Origin: Kuafuiihalomonas sp964473255
GTDB lineage: Bacteria > Myxococcota > Kuafuiibacteriia > Kuafuiibacteriales > Kuafuiibacteriaceae
NCBI GenBank assembly: GCA_964473255.1
Contig: CAYYOT010000018.1
Span: 1-64,000 of the forward strand
DNA: 64,000 nucleotides
Direction: 5' to 3'
Shown: positions 53,852 to 61,580 of the stretch, one piece after another
Layout: each line of letters starts with the position of its first letter
How positions within the stretch are numbered: the stretch's first letter is position 1
Position numbers and translations under genes: made by a program
Notes under the pieces: generated by a model
The model's database searches: none
What the model saw: the letters and a program-made list of their open reading frames with translations, nothing else
Told to the model about the DNA's origin: nothing

Positions 53852-55246
53852 TCAATCGAAGATCTTGCCCGGGTTCAAGCGAAGGTTGGGGTCGAAGGCC
53901 CGTTTGATGTTCCGGAACGCAACCAGCTCGGCCGGCGCGCGACTGAATCGAAGGAAGGGCTTCTTGAGCAGGCCGATGCCGTGCTCCGCCGAGATGCTCC
54001 CGCCGTGCCGGCGGACCAGCTCGAACAGAACCTCGTCCGTTCCGTGGCAGGCCTCGAAAAACGCCTCCGCCTCGAGATCTTCGGGTTTCATGACGTTGAT
54101 GTGGACGTTGCCGTCACCGACGTGTCCGAAGAGGTAGACACCAAACTCCGGGTATCTCGCGGCCAGCGTGGCCTGGAGTTCGCCGACGAACGACGGAAGA
54201 CCGGCGACCGGAATCGAAACATCGTTTTTATGCAGGAGGCCGGCTCGGGCCAAGGATTCACTGATCGACTCCCGGAGGGCCCAGAGCTCCCGCGAGCGCG
54301 CCGCGGACTCGGCGAGCACACCGTCTCGAACCAACCCGTCGGCAACGACCTGCTCCATCCAGGCATCGACGGAGGACCACCCCGCCGGCGCCTCGAGCTC
54401 GACCAGCACGTACGCCGGATGATCGTCGGAAAACGGTGAGGTCGCGGCACCCTCCTCCTCGACCACCCGCCGACAGGCATCACTCAAGAACTCGAAAGCC
54501 AGCAGCACCGGCCCCTCGGCCTGACGGACGGAGCGGTAGAGCTCGAGCGCTCGCTGGAGCGTCTCCACGCCGAAGAGGGCAACACGCGTCTCTCTCGGGG
54601 GACGCTCGAGCTTGAGGGTGGCAGCCGTGATCACGCCCAAGGTGCCTTCGCTTCCGATGAAGAGCTGGCGCAGGTCGAACCCCGTGTTGTTCTTCTCGAG
54701 AGCGCCGTTCAGTTGCAGCAACTCTCCGGAGACCGTGACGACCTCGAGACCCAAAACCCAGTGGCGTGTGGTCCCGTACCGCACCACTCGGATCCCGCCG
54801 GCATTGGTGGCGATGTTGCCCCCGATCTGGCTCGAGCCGGACGACGCAAAATCGACGGGCCACGTGAGATCGTCGGGCTCGACGTGGGCGTGTACCGCCT
54901 TCGTGACCGCGCCGGCCTCCACCCGCACCGAGCGCCCGATCGCGTCGACCGGCCCGAGCTTCCGCATGCGCTCGAGGGAAAGCACGATTTCGCCATTCGC
55001 AGCGACGGCTCACCCGGCGAGACCGGTGCGGCCTCCGGAAGGAACAACGGCGACTCCGTGGGTGTCGGCGAGGACGAGAAAGCGCCGGACATCTTCTGCC
55101 GAGCGCGGAAAGACGACCGCCGTCGGGGCGGGGGCGACGACGCGGGTCCAGTCTCGACCGTAAGCGTCGAGGTCTGTGGGCTCGGTAGAGACGAAACCTC
55201 GGTCGAAATCCGACTCGAGGATGCGCAGGAGCTCGGGCGCCGTCAT
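53852..55246 (-). pseudogene. FAD-linked oxidase, D-2-hydroxyglutarate dehydrogenase/GlcD type, with in-frame TGA
   Basis: A 464-codon gene of the FAD-binding (PCMH) GlcD/D2HGDH superfamily. The N-terminal part (from ATG 55246) has AEDVRRFLVLADTHGVAV and PSGGRTGLAG, then a TGA at 55012-55010 stands where relatives have Gly, and the frame continues with AVAANGEIVLSL. The FAD part has SQIGGNIATNAGGIRVVRYG and FDLRQLFIGSEGTLGVIT; the C-terminal domain has GHVGDGNVHINVM and SAEHGIGLLKKPF. These are closest in my recollection to D-2-hydroxyglutarate dehydrogenase. GGA to TGA would be one substitution. The reading frame does not change. It lies 5 bp from SDMT and 8 bp from serA. Confidence 0.85.
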
Positions 55247-55251
55247 GTCCG

Positions 55252-56094
55252 TCAAGCAGGCTTCTTGAAGTGCATGATTCCCCAGGCGAGGTGCCCCGCT
55301 CGGCCGGCGTCGATCCAGTGCTGAAGCCCCGTCTTCATGTTCTCGAGGTAGGCCTCGGAGCACGTCTCGAGCAAGTCTTCGTAGCGTTTCTCGAGCTCCT
55401 GCTTCACGCGAGCATAGTGGCGAGGAAGCTGCTCCGACAACGCTTGGATCTCAACTTCTACCAGCCCCGCGGCCGAAGCGAGGTCGCGGTACATCCGAAA
55501 TGAACCCATCGCGTCCAAGTGGATTCTCGCCAGAACCGGCCCGAGGACGTCGGGCGGGCAATCGTCGGCCTGCATGGGATCAGTGAAGATGAAGTCTCCA
55601 CCCGGCGCGAGCACGCGAGCGATCTCGGAGATGACGCGGGGTTTGTCGCCGCTATGAAGGATTGCGTCCTGACACCACACCACGTCGAACGACGCGTCCT
55701 CCACGGGAATGCTTTCGAACGCCCCATCGACCACCGCTATTCGCTCGTTCAGACCGGCTTCGCGATTCAACGCTCGCGCGCGCTCGTTCTGAGCCGTGCT
55801 GAGGTTCAGGCAAACCACGTTTTGAAGGTCGAAGGCTCGGGCCAAGCGCCGGGCCGCCCCTCCGTACCCCGAACCCACATCGAGGAGTCGCGTCGATGAA
55901 TCGAGGCTGAGCCGCGCCGCCATGGCGTCCACCGTTCGTCGACTGGCCTCGAAGATCGGCTCTTCGAGCGACTCGTATAGGCCGACGTGGATGTCTTCGC
56001 CACCCCAGATCCGGAAGTAAAAGTTGTCGGCGTCGCCGCTGTCGTAATAGTCGCGGGCAATTTTCACGACTTCGGAGCTGTGCTCGATCGTCAT
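55252..56094 (-). CDS. Sarcosine/dimethylglycine N-methyltransferase (SDMT-like)
   Basis: A 280-residue SAM-dependent methyltransferase matching the second enzyme of glycine betaine synthesis by glycine methylation. The N-terminal segment ARDYYDSGDADNFYFRIWGG is characteristic of SDMT, followed by the SAM loop LLDVGSGYGGAARRLARAFD and a late PLDVLG-like acceptor region. It should methylate sarcosine and dimethylglycine. Only 4 bp separate it from the GSMT gene, and 5 bp separate it from the FAD oxidase. The pairing with GSMT makes the assignment strong. Confidence 0.92.
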   Translation of the reverse strand: MTIEHSSEVVKIARDYYDSGDADNFYFRIWGGEDIHVGLYESLEEPIFEASRRTVDAMAARLSLDSSTRLLDVGSGYGGAARRLARAFDLQNVVCLNLSTAQNERARALNREAGLNERIAVVDGAFESIPVEDASFDVVWCQDAILHSGDKPRVISEIARVLAPGGDFIFTDPMQADDCPPDVLGPVLARIHLDAMGSFRMYRDLASAAGLVEVEIQALSEQLPRHYARVKQELEKRYEDLLETCSEAYLENMKTGLQHWIDAGRAGHLAWGIMHFKKPA

Positions 56095-56098
56095 CGGT

Positions 56099-56926
56099 CT
56101 ACTCGTCCGGATGGTACTCTTCGTCCGGAATGTACTTCTTGGAGGCCACGTGGATCCAGAAGTCCGGGTTTTCGGACCGGTGCGTCTCTTGGAAGTCGCC
56201 GAACGTCTTCACATCTTGAAAGCCTACTTCGTAAAGAAGCCTCCTCACGTAGTTTCTGCGAAGCGGGTACATGTTCAAGTGGTATTCCGAATTATCGGGG
56301 AATCGATAAACGAAGCGCGCCAGACCTTCGTCGACGTACTCGGGCTCGGCTTCGACGTTGTCGCCGCAATAGTAGTACTTGTGAGTGGGCTGTGTTCCCG
56401 AATCCAGGATCGCGTCGTAGTTGCGGGAGTCGAGGATGAGGACTCCATCGTGGCGGAGCGCCGCGTAGAACTCGGCCAGGGCCTTTCGGCGGTCGCGTTC
56501 GGAGAAGAGGTGCGTGAATGAATTACCCAGGCAGATGATCGCGTCGTACTTTCCGTACAGGTCGCGATTTAGCCAGCGCCAGTCGGCGTGGACCGTCTGG
56601 AGGACGTGGTTACGTCGGCGACCGTTTTCGAACGCCTTGGCCAACATCTCGGGACTGCCGTCGACGCTGACGACGGAGAAGCCCGCTTCGATGAGACGGA
56701 CCGAGTGAAAGCCAGTTCCGGCTGAGACGTCCAACACGCGCTTCTTGTCCAAGGACCGAAGCGTTCGAATGAAGAAGTCACCTTCACTCTGTGCTCGTGC
56801 GTCCCAGTCGATCAGCTCGTCCCACTTGTCGACGAACGCGTGGACATACTCGTTGGTGTATTGGTCGGTGTTTCGTACTGCCAGAGGGTTACCCTCATAG
56901 CGCTGCTTTTCGGTATGATTTTCCAT
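56099..56926 (-). CDS. Glycine/sarcosine N-methyltransferase (GSMT-like)
   Basis: A 275-residue SAM-dependent methyltransferase matching GSMT, the first enzyme of betaine synthesis from glycine. The SAM loop is RVLDVSAGTGFHSVRLIEAG, then VVSVDGSPEMLAKAFENG and DAIICLGNSFTHLFSERDRR, with a C-terminal YYCGDNVEAEPEYVDEG region. The ATG at 56926 is chosen, since the 26 readable codons upstream overlap a candidate promoter. With SDMT it makes glycine betaine, a compatible solute, and this points to a halotolerant host. It is the first gene of the four-gene minus-strand operon. Confidence 0.93.
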   Translation of the reverse strand: MENHTEKQRYEGNPLAVRNTDQYTNEYVHAFVDKWDELIDWDARAQSEGDFFIRTLRSLDKKRVLDVSAGTGFHSVRLIEAGFSVVSVDGSPEMLAKAFENGRRRNHVLQTVHADWRWLNRDLYGKYDAIICLGNSFTHLFSERDRRKALAEFYAALRHDGVLILDSRNYDAILDSGTQPTHKYYYCGDNVEAEPEYVDEGLARFVYRFPDNSEYHLNMYPLRRNYVRRLLYEVGFQDVKTFGDFQETHRSENPDFWIHVASKKYIPDEEYHPDE

Positions 56927-56975
56927 GGTCTGAGAGACGCGGTAGAGCCGTGGTCGGCTGCGCGGCGGAGACAAC

Positions 56976-57004
56976 GCCATACCGGACCGGTCGGCGGGCG
57001 TCAA
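56976..57004 (-). promoter_or_regulatory. Candidate promoter for the betaine operon
   Basis: In the 98 bp between purK and the GSMT gene, the minus strand has TTGACG at 57004-56999 (5 of 6 matches to TTGACA), a 17-base spacer and TATGGC at 56981-56976 (3 of 6 matches to TATAAT). This puts the transcription start about 40 bases before the ATG at 56926. The -10 is weak, which would fit a regulated promoter, but it is a judgement by eye. Confidence 0.35.
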
Positions 57005-57024
57005 AACCTACGGAAGAAACCTGG

Positions 57025-58170
57025 TTAGGGTATCAATTCAGAACGAATGCGCATCGCTTCATCGAGCACGTCATCGGCGACCGTGCCGGTGATCGTGAGG
57101 TGTCCCATCTTTCGACCGATGCGCGGTTCGCGCTTTCCGTAGAGATGAAGATGCGCGTTTGGCACGCGCAACGCTCGGTCGAAACGCGGAAGCACCGCGA
57201 ACTCTCGATCGCCCGCGAACCAAAGGTCGCCCAAGAGATTCGCCATCGCCGCCGCTGAAACCCTCATGGATGAGTCCCCGAGCGGGAGATTGCACACCGC
57301 GCGCAGCTGCTGCTCGAACTGACTCGCACCGGCGGCCTCGATGGTGAGGTGACCCGAGTTGTGCGGCCGCGGGGCGAGCTCGTTCACCAGGACGTCGCCG
57401 TCGGGGAGTACGAACATCTCGACGCACAACACTCCGACCAACCCCAAGGTCTCGGCTACGCCCGTCGCTATCGCCTGGGTGAGCTCCAGCGTCGTGGGCG
57501 GAAATCGGGCCGGGCACACGGTCAAGTCCAGAATGTGGTTGGCGTGGCGATTCTCGAACGTATCGAAGGCGACGCAGGATCCGTCCTGCGTTCGCGCCAC
57601 GACCACGGAAAGCTCGGCCGCGAAGTCGACTCTTCGCTCGAGGATCGCTCGGTCGGTCCCGAGGCGCGACCACGCTTCTTCGGAGGCCTCGTCGCCCCTC
57701 AGCATCAGCTGACCCTTTCCGTCGTATCCGGACCGGGCAGTCTTGAGGACGCTCGCTCCGAGCGCCGCCAGCCCCGCCCCGAGCTCTTTCGCCGAGTGGA
57801 TCTCGCGATATTCGGTCACGGGGAAGCCGGCCGACCTGAGCTCGGATTTTTCGCGCAGGCGGTCCTGCGCGATTTCAAGGATCCTCGAAGAAGGATGGGT
57901 AGGTAGTCGGTCGGCACACCGCTCGGCGGTCGCCGCGGGGACGTTTTCGAATTCGTAGGTCACCACGTCGACGGAATCAATGAAGGCGTCGAGCTGCTCG
58001 AAGTCGAGATAGTCGGCGACGAAGGCTCGATCGGATACCGCCTCGGTCGGCGATCCCGCCTCGGGGGAGTACACGTCGACACCATAGCCGAGGCGTCGCG
58101 CCTCATAAGCGAGCATGCGTCCCAGTTGACCGCTGCCCAGAATGCCAACGCGCTGACCGGGAAGGATCAC
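57025..58170 (-). CDS. purK: 5-(carboxyamino)imidazole ribonucleotide synthase
   Basis: A 381-residue ATP-grasp enzyme of purine synthesis that makes N5-CAIR from AIR, bicarbonate and ATP. The N-terminal Rossmann-like part has QRVGILGSGQLGRMLAYEAR, followed by DVVTYEFENVPA. The ATP-grasp region has LKTARSGYDGKGQLML and VNELAPRPHNSGHLTIEA. The GTG at 58170 overlaps the purE stop (GTGA), so the long upstream reading frame is not part of it. Order purE-purK on one transcript is the usual arrangement. Confidence 0.95.
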   Translation of the reverse strand: MILPGQRVGILGSGQLGRMLAYEARRLGYGVDVYSPEAGSPTEAVSDRAFVADYLDFEQLDAFIDSVDVVTYEFENVPAATAERCADRLPTHPSSRILEIAQDRLREKSELRSAGFPVTEYREIHSAKELGAGLAALGASVLKTARSGYDGKGQLMLRGDEASEEAWSRLGTDRAILERRVDFAAELSVVVARTQDGSCVAFDTFENRHANHILDLTVCPARFPPTTLELTQAIATGVAETLGLVGVLCVEMFVLPDGDVLVNELAPRPHNSGHLTIEAAGASQFEQQLRAVCNLPLGDSSMRVSAAAMANLLGDLWFAGDREFAVLPRFDRALRVPNAHLHLYGKREPRIGRKMGHLTITGTVADDVLDEAMRIRSELIP

Positions 58171-58673
58171 GGAAGCTGCTCCTGGCGCACCGCGCTCCGC
58201 CGGGCCGCACGATAGGACTCGATGGCCTCCCCCAGCTCCGGGAACGAGGCAGCCAACATGGCGGCGGCATACAGTGCCGCGTTGATCGCCCCCGCTCGAC
58301 CGATGGCCATCGTCCCCACCGGAACTCCGGCCGGCATCTGATTGATGGACAACAGCGAATCGAGGCCGTTCAGCGCTCGACTCTGAATCGGCACTCCGAT
58401 CACCGGGAGGATGGTTTCGCTCGCGATCATGCCGGGAAGATGAGCCGCGCCGCCGGCACCTGCAATGATCACTCGAAGGCCCCGGTCCTTGGCCTGCTGA
58501 CCATAGGCCATCATGTCGCCGGGAGTCCGGTGGGCAGAGACGACGCGACACTCGTGGGGAATCTCGAGGGATTCGAGAGTCTTGTGGGCGTCGACCATGG
58601 CGGGCTCCCAGTCACTCTTGGAACCCATGATCACGCCCACGAGAGGATGGTCCACGTCGGCCAGACGAGTCAC
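58167..58673 (-). CDS. purE: N5-carboxyaminoimidazole ribonucleotide mutase
   Basis: A 168-residue class I PurE that converts N5-CAIR to CAIR. The motif GVIMGSKSDWEPAMV and the loop GAGGAAHLPGMIAS are present, followed by VIGVPIQSRALNGLDSLLS. The start is a GTG at 58673, since no ATG is near. It is the first gene of a two-gene unit with purK and follows the cardiolipin synthase gene by 73 bp on the same strand. Confidence 0.95.
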   Translation of the reverse strand: MTRLADVDHPLVGVIMGSKSDWEPAMVDAHKTLESLEIPHECRVVSAHRTPGDMMAYGQQAKDRGLRVIIAGAGGAAHLPGMIASETILPVIGVPIQSRALNGLDSLLSINQMPAGVPVGTMAIGRAGAINAALYAAAMLAASFPELGEAIESYRAARRSAVRQEQLP

Positions 58674-58746
58674 CGGTCGACTGTTGCGTCATGCTTGGAG
58701 GGATTCAAGTCGAAATCCCGAAGCCCGACGATTCGACGACGAAAAG

Positions 58747-60129
58747 TCATAGATACGGAGCGAAGAGACGGGCGATACCGTCCCGGAACCGGACGGAGAA
58801 GCTCCGTTCGCGCCATTCGGCGGCCGTCATCCTCCGCGAAGCAGCGCGACGGGCATCGAACTCGGCGGCCAGACTGCCGGCCAGGCCACGGTCGTAGACC
58901 TCGACGTTCAGCTCGAAGTTGAGACGGAGCGACCGCGGATCCCAGTTCCCGGATCCGATCAACGTCCAGCCATCATCGACGATCATGAGCTTGGAGTGAT
59001 CGAAGGGTGGCGGCGAAAGCCACACTCGACACGGAGACTCCAGCACGGGGAGAAGCTGGCCCCACATCGCCCACTGTACGAAACGCAGGTTGCTGCGCTC
59101 GGGCAGCACCACGTCGACCTCGACTCCACGATGCGACGCGACTTCGAGCGCCGTCCGGATGGAGTCGTCGGGAAGAAAATACGGAGTCAAGATGCGAACC
59201 GAACGCTTCGCTGCGGCCAGGCCGGCGAGGATGGCCCAGCGGAGGCGGTCGTGATCCTCGTCGGGTCCGTCGGCGATCGTCCGGGCAACCGAAGCCCCCG
59301 AAGGCCTGGCCGCATCCGCCCAGGCCGGTCCGGTCAGCTCTTCTTTGGTGGTGAACCACCAATCCTCGGCGAAGACCTGGAAGATCTGGCGCACGACCGG
59401 ACCGTCGACACGAAAGTGGATGTCTCGGACCGGATCACGAGGGCGCGCCTTCAATCGATGGCCTTGGCGAATGTTCATGCCTCCGGTGAAGGCCATTCTC
59501 CCGTCGACGACCAACGCCTTCCGATGGGTCCGGAGATTGACGTACGGAGCTCGGGAGAAGACGGCGGGCATGAATCGGGCATGGGGAACGCCTCTTCGTC
59601 GAAGATCGCTGAGAACCGAAGGACGAGAGTAGCGAAGTCCCGCATCATCGACGAGCACCCGCACCTCGAGACCGCGCTGATGGGCTCGAGCCAATGCTTC
59701 GACGAACTCCTTTCCCGTCTCGTCGCGGTCGAAGATGTACGTCATCAACGCCAGCGATCGTCGGGCCTCTTCGATCGCCTCCAGCATGGCCGGATAGGCT
59801 TCTTCACCATCGATCAGGGGGAGGAACCGGTTGTGCTCCACCCGCGTGAAACGGCAGACCGTATCGAGCGCTCGGGCCAGCGAGTCGAACTCGGGCAGGG
59901 GCTCCACGCTCGGCCGGTCGACGGCCTCCGCGGGAAGCGCCGTCCTGTGCGACGCCCGCAGGCGCGCGGCGCGACGGCGGATGCGGTTGATCCCGAAGAC
60001 AAGGTACAGGAGCGGCCCCAACCCTGGAGCCAGCCAGATGACGCCGACCCACCCGAGCGCCCCGCGCTCGTCGCGCTTGGTCATGACCACGTGGGCCGAG
60101 GCGAGGAGCGCCGCGGACAGCGTGGCCAC
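58747..60129 (-). CDS. Cardiolipin synthase-like phospholipase D family protein
   Basis: A 460-residue membrane protein that condenses two phosphatidylglycerols to cardiolipin in known relatives. Two N-terminal hydrophobic helices are followed by two PLD domains with HxKxxxxD motifs, THRKALVVDGRMAFTGGMN near residue 200 and FDHSKLMIVDDGWTLIGSGN near residue 375. The start is uncertain: a GTG at 60129 begins inside the first helix, and the frame continues upstream with a hydrophobic LLLLD stretch but without ATG or GTG. The enzyme's specificity is not settled, but the two PLD motifs are clear. Confidence 0.85.
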   Translation of the reverse strand: MATLSAALLASAHVVMTKRDERGALGWVGVIWLAPGLGPLLYLVFGINRIRRRAARLRASHRTALPAEAVDRPSVEPLPEFDSLARALDTVCRFTRVEHNRFLPLIDGEEAYPAMLEAIEEARRSLALMTYIFDRDETGKEFVEALARAHQRGLEVRVLVDDAGLRYSRPSVLSDLRRRGVPHARFMPAVFSRAPYVNLRTHRKALVVDGRMAFTGGMNIRQGHRLKARPRDPVRDIHFRVDGPVVRQIFQVFAEDWWFTTKEELTGPAWADAARPSGASVARTIADGPDEDHDRLRWAILAGLAAAKRSVRILTPYFLPDDSIRTALEVASHRGVEVDVVLPERSNLRFVQWAMWGQLLPVLESPCRVWLSPPPFDHSKLMIVDDGWTLIGSGNWDPRSLRLNFELNVEVYDRGLAGSLAAEFDARRAASRRMTAAEWRERSFSVRFRDGIARLFAPYL

Positions 60130-60196
60130 CGCGGCGGTCGCGGTGACCCAATGCGGCTCGATGTCGAGGAGAAGCAGGGGTCGACCCGTGGGCGGC

Positions 60197-60970
60197 TCAG
60201 CTCGCGTCGTGGAACTTTATGCCGCAGCCGAGGGCCTTGGTCTCGGGCACCGAGATGGGCCTGCCGGCCACCAGCTCGGTCAGCGCGTCCTTTAAGTACG
60301 TCTTGGTCACCTGCTCGGGGTCCTGCGCGTTATCGTCGATCGTCCCGTGATAGACGAGCCTCTGGTCGGCATCGAACAGGAAGACCTCGGGTGTTTTGTC
60401 TGCGCCAAAGGCGCGCGCCACCGACGAGCCGGAGTCGATCACGTAGGGATACCTCATGCCCTGATGCTCCGCACGCTCCCGCATGCCGTCCGGACCATCG
60501 ACCTCGTTGGCCCGGGGATCGTTCGAGTTGATGGCAATGACGCCTACCCCTTGGTCCAAGAAGGCATTGGCCGTCGCGACGACCCGACTCTGCCAAGCCT
60601 TCACCCATGGACAGTGATTGCAGGTGAAGATGACGAGGACGCCCTTGTCCTTGGCGACGGTCGCGATCGAAGTCTCGACTCCGTCGAAGTCCGCCAACAC
60701 GCGTTCGGCGAGCGGCGCCCGGTCCCCGATGCGAAGGCCGGCGCTCTTCGGGTCATCGGGCTGAGACGAGGGCTTCGAGCCGGCGTGCTTTGCGTGCTCG
60801 GGGTCATCGGGCTGCGACGAGGGCTTCGAGCCAGCGTGCTTTGCGTGCTCGGGGTCGTCGGGCTGCGACGAGGGCTTCGATCCCGCATGCTGCGGATGCT
60901 CGGGTGTGGGGGACTGCTGACAGGCCAGGGCCAGGGCTGCGGTGAGCCCGAGCGTGGTGGGATTCCTCAT
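60197..60970 (-). CDS. Lipoprotein with tandem repeats and thioredoxin-like domain
   Basis: A 257-residue lipoprotein. The lipobox LALAC lies at residues 13-17, so it should be anchored in the envelope. Residues 28-78 are three tandem 17-residue repeats (HAGSKPSSQPDDPEHAK and variants). From about residue 80 a thioredoxin-fold domain of the peroxiredoxin-like FTCNHCPWVKAW type follows, with the redox pair Cys-x-x-Cys. A good ribosome-binding site, AAAGGAGAA, is located before the ATG at 60970. The start overlaps the TlpA-like gene's stop (ATGA). The role is probably thiol-redox or peroxide handling in the envelope. Confidence 0.85.
   Translation of the reverse strand: MRNPTTLGLTAALALACQQSPTPEHPQHAGSKPSSQPDDPEHAKHAGSKPSSQPDDPEHAKHAGSKPSSQPDDPKSAGLRIGDRAPLAERVLADFDGVETSIATVAKDKGVLVIFTCNHCPWVKAWQSRVVATANAFLDQGVGVIAINSNDPRANEVDGPDGMRERAEHQGMRYPYVIDSGSSVARAFGADKTPEVFLFDADQRLVYHGTIDDNAQDPEQVTKTYLKDALTELVAGRPISVPETKALGCGIKFHDAS
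60737..60889. repeat. Three tandem 51-bp repeats within lipoprotein gene
   Basis: Three direct units of 51 bp, each 17 codons, code for Pro/Ser/Asp-rich linkers between the lipoprotein anchor and the redox domain. The first two protein units are identical and the third differs only at its last three residues. Copy number is likely to vary by slippage. It is not a CRISPR array: there are no spacers. Confidence 0.85.
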
Positions 60971-61497
60971 TGTGTTCTCCTTTGGTGGGCAGGGTTGTCG
61001 GTGAGACGGCGAAGGGTTGCCCGCAGGTCGGCCTGCTCCACTTTGCCGAACCACGTTTTCACGCGTGCGCCGCGAGCATCGAAGATGAAGGTGGCGGGCA
61101 TGGCGCCGGACCATTCGGGGGCCAGTGCATCGATGAATTCCTGGTCCGAGCCCATCTTGAGGTAGCTCGGCAGGTCGGCCTTCTGGGAGCGCAAGAACTC
61201 GAGCGTCGCCTCGCGTTCGCTGGGAAAATCGGTGCTCACGAATACGAGGGCGACCCCGCGGTCTTCGAAGCTACGAGTGACCGACTGGATGTACGGAAAC
61301 TCCTCCCGACACGGCCCGCACCAGGTCGCCCAGACGTTCACCAGCGTGAAGTCGCTGTCGGAGTGGGCGATGCGCTGGACGAGCTCGGCCCCGGTGATCT
61401 CGATCAGGACTTCGGGACCCGCGGAGCCCTCGCGGCAACCCACTGCCGCTACGACCGCGAGGGTGCAGAGGACCCGCAGGCGGCATGGGGCGCTCAC
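60967..61497 (-). CDS. TlpA/ResA-like thioredoxin lipoprotein
   Basis: A 176-residue thiol-disulfide oxidoreductase. The N-terminus has a lipobox-like AVGC after a hydrophobic stretch, which suggests lipid anchoring. The thioredoxin domain has NVWATWCGPCREEFPY with the redox Cys-x-x-Cys, and the cis-Pro in SGAMPATFIFDARG. Relatives work in cytochrome c maturation or envelope thiol reduction. The start is a GTG at 61497. It is the first gene of the two-gene redox unit and is divergent from the ZIP-DUF318 permease, with 83 bp between. Confidence 0.88.
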   Translation of the reverse strand: MSAPCRLRVLCTLAVVAAVGCREGSAGPEVLIEITGAELVQRIAHSDSDFTLVNVWATWCGPCREEFPYIQSVTRSFEDRGVALVFVSTDFPSEREATLEFLRSQKADLPSYLKMGSDQEFIDALAPEWSGAMPATFIFDARGARVKTWFGKVEQADLRATLRRLTDNPAHQRRTQ

Positions 61498-61580
61498 TCC
61501 GCGGTCTTAGCAGATCGCTCTCGGGCTGGGCTTCAGAAAACACTTCCGTCGGGCGAGCACCCGGACCACGGTAGAAGGAC

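Noticed and set aside
55010..55012. TGA decoded as glycine or selenocysteine in the FAD oxidase
   Set aside because: TGA terminates many other genes in the window, the position is a Gly in relatives, and no SECIS-like hairpin is apparent after it.
58996..60531. A 511-codon plus-strand reading frame
   Set aside because: It is antisense to the cardiolipin synthase gene with its two HxKxxxxD motifs.
60737..60889. CRISPR array
   Set aside because: The 51 bp units are contiguous, without spacers, and are in frame within a lipoprotein gene.
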